Part shown: positions 25,891 to 41,891 of the stretch, one piece after another
Position numbering within the stretch: position 1 is the stretch's first letter
Layout of the letters: every line of letters starts with the position of its first letter
Source of the DNA: Lingula anatina
Lineage: Eukaryota > Brachiopoda > Lingulata > Lingulida > Lingulidae
NCBI RefSeq assembly: GCF_001039355.2
Contig: NW_019774058.1
Coordinates: 477,817-541,816, forward strand
Reading direction: 5' to 3'
DNA: 64,000 bases
Notes under the pieces: model-generated
The model's database searches: none
What the model was told of the DNA's origin: nothing
What the model saw: the letters and a program-made list of their open reading frames with translations, nothing else
Program-made: the position numbers and the translations under genes

Positions 25891-27605
25891 ATCTAAGGGA
25901 AAGGACAGGGGAATAAAAACATTTAAGAGTTATATCAATCAAGGTGTGCATAGAACAATGATCTAAGGAAAAGGACTCTCACAGAAAAAAGTGTTTACTC
26001 ACAGATTTGGTTTTTAGAGACGGAAGAGCCTTTTATTCGGCAGTAAATGTAGATTTTGGATAAGAAAAAGGATCATACATACATTAAAGCATAAACATAT
26101 ATTTTTTATATCAAAGGGGAATCAAAACATTTAAGAGTTATATCAATCATGGTGTGCAAACAACAATGATCTTAAGGAAAGGACTCTCACAGAAAAAAGT
26201 GTTTACTCTCAGATTTAGTTTTTAGAGACAAGAGAGCCTTCTATTAGGCAGTAAATGTAGATTATGGATAAGAAAAAGGACCACAGAGAAGCAATCCAAA
26301 ATATATAGAACTTTATTTATTTCAGAGGGGAATACAAACAAGACACATTTCTAATATTCCAACCACTGGTACTATTTAGAAAAGATGTACCTTAATGTGA
26401 TGGGATTTTCTCATAGAAATATGATCAGTTGCACCTTAGCACTAAAAATGATCTAAGGAAAAGGACTCTAACAGAAGATTTGTTTTTTAGAGACGGAAGA
26501 GCCTTTTATTCGACAGTAAATGTAGATTTTGGATAAGAAAAAGAATCATACAAAAGGAATCCAGCATAAATAACTTTTTTATATCAGAGGGGAATAAAAA
26601 CCTTTAAGGGTTATATAACCATGGTGCGCANTAGATGTAGATTTTGGATAAGAAACACAATCTGGTAAAAATAATTCAACATAAATAGATCTTTTTTTTT
26701 ATTCAGAGGAGAATAAAAACCTTTAAGGGTTATATTAATCATAGTCTGCATACAACGATCTTAGGGAAAGGACTCTCACAGGAAAAAGTGTTCATTCACA
26801 GATTTGGTTTTTAGAGACGGAAGAGCCTTCTACTCGGCAGTAAATGTAGATTTTAGGATAGAAAAGGACCCTAGAGAAGCAATCCAAAATAAATAGAACT
26901 GTATTTATTTCAGAGGGGAATACAAGCAAGATTTTGGATAAGAAACACAATCTGGTAAAACATAATTCAACATAAATAGGTATTTTTTGTATATCACAGG
27001 GGAATAAAAACCTTTAAGGGTTATATTAATCATAGTGTGCATACAACAATGATCTTAGGAAAAGGACTCTCACAGAAAAAAGTGTTCACTCACAGATTTG
27101 GTTTTTAGAGACGGAAGAGCCTTCTACTCGGCAGTAAATGTAGATTTGAGGATAGAAAAGGACCCTAGAGAAGCAATCCAACATATAAAGAAATTTATTT
27201 ATTTCTGAGGGGAATACAAGCAAGTTCTTATATACCAACCACAGGTACTATTTATAAAAGATGCACTTAAATGTGATTGGATTTCCTCATAGAAATTATC
27301 AGTTGCACCTAAGCACACAAAAAAAAAAAAAAAAAAAAAAATCTAGGAAAAGGACTCTTACAGAGTTTTTTTTTAGGGACAGAGGAGCCTATTATTCAGC
27401 AGTAAATGTAGATTTTGTTTAAGAAAAAGGATCATACAAAAGCAATCCTGCATAAATAGAACTTTTTTTATAGCACAGGGGAATAAAAACATTTAAGAGT
27501 TATATCAATCAAGGTGTGCATAGAACAATGATCTAAGGAAAAGGACTCTCACAGAAAAAAGTGTTTACTCACAGATTTGGTTTTTAGAGACGAGAGAGCC
27601 TTCTA
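24014..27605. repeat. Degenerate satellite array, ~3.6 kb, at least 13 partial units
   Basis: A set of recurring blocks in near-constant order: AACCACTGGTACTATTTATA; ATGTGATGGGATTTCCTCAT; AACAATGATCTAAGGAAAAG; GGACTCTCACAGA; GATTTGGTTTTTAGAGACGG; GCAGTAAATGTAGATTTTGG; AAAAGGATCATAC; GAGGGGAATAAAAACATTTA; AGGGTTATATCAATCA. The GGACTCTCACAG block appears about 13 times at spacings between roughly 175 and 310 bp, so units differ by deletions of whole blocks. The array contains a sequence gap (25,569-25,843) and a single N (26,631), both in keeping with assembly difficulty. No coding frame runs through the units. Confidence 0.9.
25544..25888. other. Assembly gap flanked by A tracts
   Basis: A 25-base A tract, 275 N (25,569-25,843), then a 45-base A tract, within the satellite. 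Poly-Lys or poly-Phe frames across it are artefacts. The true length is unknown. Confidence 0.97.
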
Positions 27606-27657
27606 TTGCACTTGGATATATATTTTTAACTTATATTGATTTTATGTTACAATCTGC

Positions 27658-27903
27658 AGGACGAATGTGGTAAGGATTTAACAGAGTTGGAGGTGAGGAA
27701 CAAATAGGAATATGACAAGGGAGTACCGTAAATTCAAGAACCAGCACAACAGGTCAGGGGCTGGGAGGAAGCCACCCTACAAATATGAAAAACAATTGGA
27801 CAGTATCCTGGGTGATAAAGCTACCACAAGCAGCTACAGGAAAGAGATTAAAAAACGCTTTGTGCAACTGTTTGCAACTTCACAAGATGGAGTCCAAAGT
27901 TGA
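27658..27903 (+). pseudogene. Relic of a Myb/SANT-like (trihelix-type) DNA-binding protein
   Basis: The clearest block is a 63-codon frame from 27,712 containing EYRKFKNQHNRSGAGRKPP, then YEKQLDSILGDK and a stop. The pattern (basic helix, N-x-SG, aromatic, then LDxILGDK/R) resembles Myb/SANT-like or trihelix proteins, many of them transposon-derived. Just upstream another frame reads LTELEVRNK, which would continue naturally into the first block if the frame were intact, but a stop and frame change separate them. A CTGCAG acceptor-like site precedes it at 27,657. I infer a decayed exon or transposon fragment; a spliced functional exon is less likely. Confidence 0.5.
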
Positions 27904-28099
27904 CAACTAAGAAGTTGGAAATCAGTAAAGACAGTTGTGACACACAACTATTACAAAGAATATTAAATATTGACTCGAAGAACCATATTCCTAACATAGA
28001 GGTGTACAGATCCCCCTAACTCTATCATCCCTTACTCAGAAAAAAAGTTTTCTGGGCACCATGCCCACAAATTTGACCAACCAATCTCCAAGCTTATAT
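27904..28099. other. Intergenic, nothing recognised
   Basis: No coding or structural signal seen; may be the decayed continuation of the flanking relics. Confidence 0.4.
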
Positions 28100-28303
28100 T
28101 TTGGATGCTTTTTGGTAGATGAAGGAAGGGTAACAGTGGCAGACCAAAAGTAAAATATTCAATCACCATCATGAATGATGTGTTATATACTGGTCCGCAA
28201 CCAAATGATTTACATGGAATGATGATACAGAAATAACTGGTCAGAGAATGTTGCTGCTGCCATTCTGGGCAAAGTCAACGCCTGATGATGATGATGATGA
28301 CTA
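28100..28303 (+). mobile_element. 3' end of a decayed non-LTR retrotransposon
   Basis: The forward translation holds GNSGRPKVKYSITIMNDVL, a broken QDREKW-like segment and ENVAAAILGKVNA. It closes with a GAT repeat (about 28,283-28,301). This mirrors the common LINE C-terminus (GRPR..W..I, DRxxW, short simple-repeat tail). Stops interrupt it. Clade not assignable. Confidence 0.5.
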
Positions 28304-29559
28304 GTTGAGAGCAATTGAAAATTACAAGGCGGTTAAGAACACTGCTAATTTTTCTGATTGCTGAGAAAGGAATTCCAAAGCTAATCCAACCTGTCAAGTA
28401 ATAATACCCATTTTCTTTAAAAATTGGTTCAAACTTTTAATGGCTTGCTGTGAACATTAACAATATCAGTGCTCTGATTGCACAAAATTCATATTGCTTT
28501 GAATTCATAAGACAAAGTGCAAAATCTCAATCTGGAGTGAAATTCACAATCTTTAAAATATGTAAAATTGTTAAGATAAGAAGTTAAAATATTCATGACC
28601 TTATACTAGGCAGTAAAGTGTCAAATGGCTACGGTAATGACTCGGTCTTTTCAATGGGTTAAAATTCACAAAAAACTTTCAGGTGTACATGATTTTATAG
28701 TCACAAAATATTATATCTATGGTGATTTTACTGCAAAGAATGTATAGAGTAGCCTGCTTTTAAATTATGTTACTACCACTCGACAAAAATGTTCCAATTT
28801 TAAAAAAATTACAACTTAAAAATTACAGTATCTACATAATTCACCTATTGAAAAGATCAAGTAATTACCGTAATTCATCTTCAAAAGTAAACGGAAACCT
28901 TTCAAGTGAAAGTGAGAGCCCCGTGTGACTTAATAATTAGCCCCCGTTACACCTGGTGGCACCTGCCAGGAAAACAATTTCTGTCCCTGTGTCACAAATA
29001 TGTAACAAATGAAAAGACAGCAATATTTCAAGTTTGTTAAAATGATGTATGATTTGATGTGATAACCAAATATTGTCACAGCCCCAACTTTGAAGGGGTG
29101 ATGGTGGGCAAGTACTTGTTCTCCAAGCCAGTGAATATGGGCTTAATGATAAGTCACCTTTAATTAGCTGTAGAGAAGGCCTTACTTTAAATTATCTTTA
29201 AAAGATTAGGCAATGAATAATTCTAAGTAACATTTTATCTAAGTAAAAAAAGAAAGTTGTAGCACCATGACTTCAAAGGCTAAAATTTTATACAAACTTC
29301 ATCAAAGCACCATGTGAATGCCGTATCAAAATCATGCAGTCCCAGTTATCCAAAAAATAAGACTATACTGTCAAAGACTCAGTGCATTTCACCAATTTTT
29401 AACCTCATGAATATGAGTTGAATATTGTTAATGAACTTGATAAAACTGGAGAAATGCCAGAGAGATCTTGGACTTTGGTATCTTTAGAGATTTCTAATAC
29501 CAATCACTTGTTATCTTAAGACTTAAACCCATTTAAATTACTTTTCTTTAGCTATTGCA
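28304..29559. other. Intergenic DNA downstream of MITD1
   Basis: AT-rich, no exon, RNA gene or repeat recognised beyond short A/T tracts. Part of it may be MITD1 3' UTR, since MITD1 runs toward it on the minus strand. Confidence 0.45.
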
Positions 29560-29564
29560 TTTAC

Positions 29565-29733
29565 CAGGGGCGGATTTAGGCCGTCTTCTGGGTCTTCTAG
29601 AAGACGGTCAGATTTTCAAGTTTACATTGACGGGTATCCAATTTTTTTCTGTCGGAAGACGGTCAAAAATGGAGGATGGATCAACAAAGATAATTTGGAA
29701 GACTGTCAGAAAATATCTCTGGATCCGCCCCTG
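29565..29733. mobile_element. hAT-like MITE, 169 bp
   Basis: Begins CAGGGGCGGATTTAGG and ends with the complement GGATCCGCCCCTG; CAGGGGCGGAT is a terminal repeat style seen in many hAT elements. TTTAC flanks both sides directly (29,560-29,564 and 29,734-29,738). hAT insertions usually make 8-bp duplications, so the superfamily call is tentative. It lies within 100 bp of the MITD1 stop, probably in or near its 3' UTR. The interior repeats GAAGACGGTCA. Confidence 0.7.
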
Positions 29734-29823
29734 TTTACTGTCTGGGAAAATAAAACAACAATTACCTGTACTAACAGGTGATATTTTCATGATTATTCAA
29801 GAAAATATCCAATTCTTATGGTG

Positions 29824-32800
29824 TCACACACCAACTGATTTACTGTGTTTCTTGTGGAAGATATCCACCGTGGTTTCATGGCACTGTCTTAAGTCCATAT
29901 CACAGAATCCAATAACAAACTTCCCATCTGCTGCCTTGAAGTAGTCTAATCCTCGGCCTATCTTGATCACCCAGCCATTGTTCAACCTAAAAAACAGAGG
30001 TAATACATAAACACTGCTTAACATAAATGGATACATATTTTATCTGTTAAATTTTATAAAATATGAACAAATATATATATAAATGAGAAAACAAGGCAGC
30101 AAAGCTGTCAAATGTACAGACAAAAACCAGAAAATAAAAATGCAGGAAATAGGATACTGTCAATTCTGATGAACTAATGTATTATGCTTACTGTAACTGC
30201 ATAGCCAACATCAAATTCTTATTCTGCATAACATTGGATAAGGATGAAAGTANACCTGCGTTTTAGTAAGTTTGAATACTCCTGTGAGTATAATGACAAT
30301 TGGCCTATCTGTTTTTCTTATATTGTGTTATCAGTGTTGCATATATGCTGAAAAAGTGAAAAAACAGCATAAATTCCCTTAAAATGACCCAAGCATGCTG
30401 ATTTTCGAACTTGACCTGTGTATTATGAATATTCATCAGTTCTGTAAGTTTCAAGCCAAAAGGTAAAATGGTTTTCCACTTATCATGTTATCGGGGTTGC
30501 ATATATGCTGAAAAAAGTGAAAAAACGGCATAAATTCCCTAAAAATGACCCCATCATGCTGATTTTTGAACTTGACCTGCGTATTATAAATATTCATCAG
30601 TTCTGTAAGTTTCAAGCCAAAAGGTAAAACCGTTTTCCACTTATCGTGTTATCGGTAAAAGTGCACGCCAACGGCAACGGCGACGACAGACGCAGGTGAC
30701 GGCTATATGTACAGACACATCTGTGTCTGTACATAAAAATAATGTCATTAAAAATATGATTTAGTAATATGATCCTGATTGAGGGTAACTGTAAAACTGC
30801 ACCTTTTTAAAAGTTCTGGTCAGAAACCTGAGCTTTTTATTCATCACTCCAGTTAAAGTCAGCGGAATAACATTATAATGTATGACACGTAACTGCAGTG
30901 TGTGCAATTATAGCAAAAATATTTAAATGGGTGGCAGAAATGGTCGAGGGTTATACATAGCAAAGAAAAAAATATAAAACATCTATTCAAATCATTATCG
31001 GGAAGTATGACATAACACACTCTGATATTTCTTTCAGTTATGCTACTTGAAACCATATGACGGCATTAGGTCAGGTTTAGTGGCAAATATGTTTGACTTC
31101 ATATGTACCGGGTAACTTGAAAGTGTTTCAGTGTTTTACCTGATTTCCCTGTCATGTAAGGAAGCTGAGTATGTTACTTTTAACGTCATATTATACTTTT
31201 CTAGGTTCTTGACTAGTTCTGATAACTTTTCTTCCTGACCCTTTCCCTAAAAAAAGATGGTACATACTGTAAAATTAACTTAATGAAATGATAAAAAATT
31301 TGAGATTTTTTTTACTTCAAGATGTATGGCATCCATCTTTGTCCCAAATTATATATTAAACATAACAACTTATAACTGTAATTCTCATTAAACAATGAAA
31401 AATTTATAACTATGCTTAAAAAAAACTGTAAATATATACACCTTTACATGTAGTAAAATCACAGCATTGAATGACCCTTCTTAAGGTACTCAATACTCAC
31501 TTGGTCTTGACCAGTGGTTAAACATATTGTCTGGACTTTACTCTTGGACTTCACTATAAGTTCACAGAACCTTACAAAGTTAAGCACCTGGAAATGGTAA
31601 TAGACTGCTTCTTTAAAGTCTTAGATCTATCATTCATCAATTTTCATTCTCTTTTCTTTTTTATTGTTTTTATATAAAATACTTGAAGGATGGATGTGGA
31701 TGGGGCAGGGGACTTAAAGTCATGACCAAGTTGGGGGCTTACACCTGGTTTATTGTCTACTGTTACTTGACTTAATTACATCCAATGCAAATGACTCACT
31801 CATGCTGAGGTAGATACCTACATTAACAGTCTGTTTCCTTATCAATGTTACAGAGGTAATGCAAAAATACACCTTGTCATGTTATGAGATAATGCTGTCC
31901 CAGCAAAAATACATCAGAGTGAATTTGTTAATTCAAGCTTATGGCGTAACAGCAGTTATTTTTGTGTTCAAAATTGCAGTTACAAATTCAAGACCTCCCT
32001 TCCCTGAACAGCTATCAACACTTTTTAATGCCTGTTTAATCAAAACTAAAACCACTACATTTTGTTACTAGGGGTTCTTTTTGGGAGGCTTCTTTCTGAT
32101 TTTATCAGTAAAGAAGTGATATAATGCCTTTGTTTGATGAAACATCATAATTAGGGGCTTATGTCTCACAAACATATCTATCTACATTAATATTGTACAA
32201 TAAGGCAAATCAAAAAGAAAGTTTATAAATTGACCTAAGTCTGCCAATAAATTTTAAAATTGTATTCAGAGCTGATACAAATGTGGACCACAGTTTTCAA
32301 TAATTTTTTATCACAATTAATTATTATATTTATTATATGTCACCTGATGATTGCTCCTGATGTAGGGATCCTCAACCTCTACCATAGTGACCTGTTCATC
32401 AAAAAATCTCCCAAACACTTTCTCGTAGCTGTTACCAGTTGAGTTGTTCTCTATTTTCATCTGTTCGTGGTAACGTCCCGCTGGAAAGAGAGCAGCTTTT
32501 TAAATGATCTTAGTTTACAAGTGGCTTACCTGATGCTCCCATGGACAGTGCTGGCAATATTTGTAAGAATGCAACATGGCTGTTAGAGCAAAGAGGCCCA
32601 ACTGGCAAATTAAAATATTAATGATTCTGCATATTGAAAACACTCACACAAACAAACTAACAAAAATATAATTTTTTGAACCACAACCTACAAGTGACAC
32701 CATTGGCGCTTAACTACAGCCATAAAAGTGCTCTTAAATTACTCTTTTTTTATCTTATACAGCTACGAAGTACAATAGTTGCATTATGCACACCTTCCTT

Positions 32801-33473
32801 TTCTGCCTCAATATGCTGTTTAAGTTTTTCAGCTCTGTCCATGTACTCAGTTATTCTTTGTCTAAATCGCTTTTTCTTTTCTTCATCTGTGGTGGCTGAA
32901 AGCAAGTTTACAAAGATTAGCTAATTCTGTCAACATAAATGCTTGTGAACACATTCTTGCAAGGACTGACTTCTTATAACATTACAGAAGAATTATTACA
33001 AAGTTATTACAATTATAGCAATACAGCAGACTAATGGGTGAGTATTTTCACTACTTGTCAAAACGGGTTATCTAAAGTTCATTCTTAATAAATGTCAAAT
33101 AAAAAGTGCATACTTGGTTACTTAACACTTGGCTTGTTAAAACACTTAAGAGCAAACATATAGAACTGGCTAGCTGACAAGTGCCTTTAATGCAATGCAC
33201 CATGAGCAATATGTCTATGTCATATTTACTAGTAATTAAATTGTACCACTTTTCTTCTACACAAACTAAACCTCAATTGTTTTAGTACTGGTTCCTGTAT
33301 AATTTGAGAGACACTTACAGATAAATTACATATTTACCTTTAAGAACATCAAGTAACAGCTGGATCCCCTCTTGATAGCATACTAGCGACTCTGTAAAAC
33401 GTTTTTCACCGTCCAGTTCAACTGCACGCTTCAAGAGACCAATAGCTGAGGTCTCGACTCCAGGGGTGGCCAT
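29824..33473 (-). CDS. MITD1: MITD1, MIT-domain ESCRT-III partner, complete, 243 aa
   Basis: Adaptor that binds ESCRT-III subunits through its N-terminal MIT domain and stabilises the midbody during cytokinesis, acting at membranes through a C-terminal phospholipase-D-like (MITD1_C) fold. Exons in transcript order: 33473-33338, 32895-32794, 32480-32344, 31587-31501, 31246-31140, 29986-29824; 732 nt, phases consistent, GT-AG throughout. The MIT helices run from LLKRAVELD and [14 protein letters not shown] (residues 13-45) to [13 protein letters not shown]. The C-terminal domain has [20 protein letters not shown] and [15 protein letters not shown], ending [13 protein letters not shown]. Length is close to human MITD1 (about 249 aa). 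The start ATG opens directly into the conserved MIT region. Divergent from SPATA4. Confidence 0.96.
30328..30652. repeat. Direct tandem duplication, 2 x ~163 bp, in MITD1 intron 5
   Basis: Two adjacent copies start at GTTGCATATATGCTGAAAAA and run through CATGCTGATTTT..GAACTTGACCTG to CATCAGTTCTGTAAGTTTCA and TTCCACTTATC, with about 5-7% difference. The array is followed by a GC-rich tail (GGCAACGGCGACGACAGACG) and a 26-bp palindrome around TGTACAGACACA. Resembles a dispersed-repeat tail, class unknown. Confidence 0.7.
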
Positions 33474-34015
33474 TCAAAATGCTGGACTGTGGCACTTTTA
33501 ACCAACCATGAAGTTTCATCTATTTTACTAGTGCCTTCTGAAATATCATAACACACAAAATGTATTTATTATCAAATATATATTCTTCAGTTATGTATTA
33601 AGGGGGGGGGGGGGTATTTGTAAAGTGCAAATTTCATTAAGTGTACCCCCTAATCAGGGCAACAGATTAACTTGAATTTTCTCACCAGATATGTCTTTGT
33701 CTAAGTCAAGATAATTTTCTGCTGTGCTCACAGTAGAGAATTGTGTCATTTGTTATCAGGTAGGTACAATGTGTTTGTCCCTGCAGTAAAAAGCAAGTTA
33801 TATCTTTAACAAGAATCTTGGAGTGGCCTTCAAGTTAATGTGTACTGTAAACATGTATACATACATACAATCTGACTAATGAGCATTTAGCTTTGAACTC
33901 TCAAATATTTTTTTAAACTATTCTTTTTCTATTTTTCTATTTAAATCTAAACTCACCCTTCAAGAAATTTACACTTTCATGCTCTTGATACGTCTTTTCA
34001 CCGTTTTTCTCACCC
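33474..34015. promoter_or_regulatory. Upstream region of MITD1
   Basis: No exon recognised. Contains a 12-base G run near 33,602. Likely MITD1 5' UTR or promoter DNA by position only. Confidence 0.35.
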
Positions 34016-34504
34016 AAAACCGGTGTGACTGAAATGCGCAATACACCGCAATACAGCGCAACACAGTGCAAAACACTTCAAAAAATCAAATCCAGTTGCA
34101 ATTACACAAAAGAAATGACCATTCCCAGCAAAGTAGGGTGACATAAAAACAACCTATATTACTAGGTAAGTAATATCGTTGATATACCTTAACAAATCAG
34201 CAAGACTTTTATATTGTCGGGTTGGCAGCAATGTTGGCGAGTGGCTCTTCTTGGATATATTACTGGCCAAGAAGAGCTACTCGCCAACATGGCGGCTGAC
34301 CAAGCAATGAAAAAATTGTCAAGTTGTATCAGCAATATTAATTTCTATGTACTATATTTTGCTTTTATATCACCCTATTTTATTTGAGATTACCCTTTCC
34401 TGTGTTTACTTGCAACTGGACTTGTGTTATCAAGTGTATTGCGCTGTGTTGCGCTGTATTGCAGTGTATTGCGCATTTCAGTCACACCTATTGCGCATTT
34501 CAGT

Positions 34505-34516
<12 letters not shown>
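34016..34516. repeat. ~500-bp imperfect palindrome between MITD1 and SPATA4
   Basis: Left arm from AACCGGTGTGACTGAAATGC to CGAGTGGCTCTTCTTGG (34,016-34,254); right arm from CCAAGAAGAGCTACTCGCC back to GCATTTCAGTCACACCGGTT (34,267-34,516). Arms pair strongly at the tips and centre and more weakly between, where TCCAGTTGCAA and AGGGTGA(C/T)ATAAAA can still be matched. The right tip carries a 21-bp tandem repeat of ATTGCGCATTTCAGTCACAC. Either a foldback element or an ancient inverted duplication. Confidence 0.8.
34284..34296 (+). promoter_or_regulatory. YY1-like motif in MITD1/SPATA4 intergenic spacer
   Basis: CCAACATGGCGGC matches the AANATGGCGGC consensus bound by YY1, common just downstream of start sites of housekeeping genes. 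It sits near the centre of the palindrome, about 810 bp from the MITD1 ATG and 950 bp from the first SPATA4 ATG. A bidirectional promoter here is inference. Confidence 0.45.
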
Positions 34517-39354
<4,838 letters not shown>

Positions 39355-39970
39355 GGGGCACCACTGTCTTCACTATCTGCTCAGTAAATGGCAGCTGGTT
39401 ATTATCATGGGCTTGTTTTCATATAAAAAATTGAAAATTCCATGACATAAAAACTTTAATTCACAATGACTGCTTCTTAATGTGGGTATTCTTTTAAACA
39501 AATCTCAAGAAAGCTTTTGTGAAGCCTGGAAAGTAAAGGGCCTAAATGGAAAGTTTAGGGTGTGCATGTTAGTAGAAAAAAATTATGTTGCCAATTATTA
39601 TTTAATACATGAACTTTCAATTTATTTCTAGGTTTCATGTTCTAATACTGCAACTGTAAAAATTGTGGACCATTATTAATACAATGTTTCACTTGGATTG
39701 TGCATTTAAAAAGTATTGCATCTGGAACCAGTGTGCATGCATGTAGAATTAATAGTGCTTTTATTATGTATGTAAAATGTGGTGATATGTACATAATATA
39801 TTTTTATCCAACAAAACATGTAATTTTTAGTAAAATGAAGTTTATAAAAAATGTAAAATGGTACAACAGAGACAATTTTGTTATGTTTACCAGTATATTG
39901 TGCTACAGGTACTACTACGGGGTAGTTACTGTAGTTCTACTCCAGTAATGTACACACTAGTGAAAGGCTT
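39355..39970. other. SPATA4 3' flank
   Basis: Probable 3' UTR and intergenic DNA; no canonical AATAAA stands out close to the stop and no other gene is seen. Confidence 0.4.
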
Positions 39971-40230
39971 AGGCTTCATTCACATGCAATGTCTATTTTC
40001 TAAATTCTATTTTCTATTTGCGGTATGTCTTATGATCACGGTCTGTGCCCTGAATATCCCGCAGCGTAATTACTGGCAGCGCGAACCAGTTACTATAAGT
40101 TACTACAAGTAACTGGCTCGCGCTGCCAGTAATTACGCGGCGGGATATTCAGGGCACAGACCGTGATCATAAGATAGTGCGAATAGAAAATAGATTTTTA
40201 GAAAATAGACATTCCATGTGAACGAAGCCT
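39971..40230. mobile_element. Near-perfect 260-bp foldback MITE
   Basis: Arms of about 120 bp mirror each other around 40,101. Left: GGCTTCATTCACATGCAATG, CTATTTTCTA, CTTATGATCACGGTCTGTGC, CCTGAATATCCCGC, GTAATTACTGGCAGCGC. Right: the reverse complement, in reverse order, ending CATGTGAACGAAGCC. TTA adjoins both ends, compatible with a PIF/Harbinger-type TWA duplication. Very few mismatches between arms suggest recent activity. No protein coded. Confidence 0.85.
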
Positions 40231-40906
40231 TACATTCCCCCTCCCATCCAATTTATCTTTTCAAAACTCTGGTGCACCAACAACCAGACAGACTTTATCA
40301 AACGTACATGTACCTTAAGAAAACACATTCTTAGCTTATATTACCTGAAAAGATAAACTTTACTGGTTTATTTTTTTGAATATGCTTCAAATTTGATTCA
40401 TTTGACCTATGACCCCATTTTACTACAAGTATGGCATGATTCAGTGTTACATTGTATGTGGAAACACCGTAACATACCATCCTCCTGCCATCCAGCATAA
40501 TTGTGGTAAACATGCCGTGAATTCACTTGGGAGTTGTTGTTTACGCGATTGTTGAAATGACCTTTTATCTATATAGGCTATTCGTGAAAAAAATACTTCC
40601 CCGCACCAATATTCCCTCTTTGTAAATTTGTGCATTATGCGTAAGATAAACCCTACACCAATAGATCCCTGCATTAATTGAACCAACCCCTGTATTATTA
40701 CCGTATACGCGCATCGTAACTCCCCACACCGAAAATCCCCTGCATCATTGCTTCCCCGCATCTTTACTCTCCTGCATACTGGTAGTTACTTCCCCGATGC
40801 ATTCTTCACATTACCGACATTGTTACTCATCAATATTATATTAAAAATAGGCCATGTAAATTGATTAGTTGGCTAACTAACCAGGAGCGGGGCTTACCCT
40901 AAATTT

Positions 40907-40942
<36 letters not shown>

Positions 40943-41818
40943 AAATGGAAAAATGCATTGGGAAGGCCTGTTTGCAAGCTAAATGGAAAAAATTACAACT
41001 GACCCCAGGGAACCCCTTGATGATGGTGCTTATAAATATATGCTTTTATATCACCTACATGTACACTTGATTTAACATACTCTTTTGTATAAACAATTTT
41101 TTTTCAATTCTGAGTCTGATTGACCATAAAATTACGTGGCACTGCTCATTAATCTTATTTGAAATTGAAAAAGAAAAAAAAATTAAATTTGTCCAACGAT
41201 CATGTTTTTATACTGTAGTGTAATATTACACCACAGGCGCCGTTTAGTGCTGTTCATTATTTTGTGAACTGCACTTATAGAACATATGTCAATTTCTTCC
41301 TCTTCTCTCAGTGGAATATCCTTTCAGTGTATCAAGTAAAATTTGCGAATTGGAAATTTTAACTGGTGAGCTGAATGCCAAAATGTGTCCAAAACTGAAC
41401 AAATTTAGTGAAAGATGATATTTAAAAATAGGCTTTAAAGGTGGTGCCATTGTAAACTTTTATTTGCAGTGGACAAAAAAGCACTAATACAACTAATTTG
41501 TGGTCAAATTATTTATATAGGAAATGTTCTGAGGAAATCCAACACAGACAACAATAGCCAGTTGAAATATATAAATATTGTGTTTAATGTTCACATGTTG
41601 CTTGCTCAGTTCATTCTAACCACATATTATATTTGTGGGGATCCAACTCTTTCAATCGTAAACTAAGACAAAGATTCTTAAACTTTTTCCTTATGCAGAC
41701 AATTAAGCAAGATGGCTTAATGTACCTTTTTAGATCTTACTATATACATTAGAAAAAGGGATTATCGACAATTACCATTTCTCTAGTTCGTAATTGTGTT
41801 GCCTCTTTGTGAGTGAAA

Positions 41819-41891
<73 letters not shown>

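Noticed and set aside
25529-25951. Long poly-Phe/Lys frames across the gap
   Set aside because: Made of N and A tracts in the assembly gap.
24014-27605. CRISPR-like array
   Set aside because: Animal DNA; repeats are long and degenerate with no unique spacers of constant size and no cas genes.
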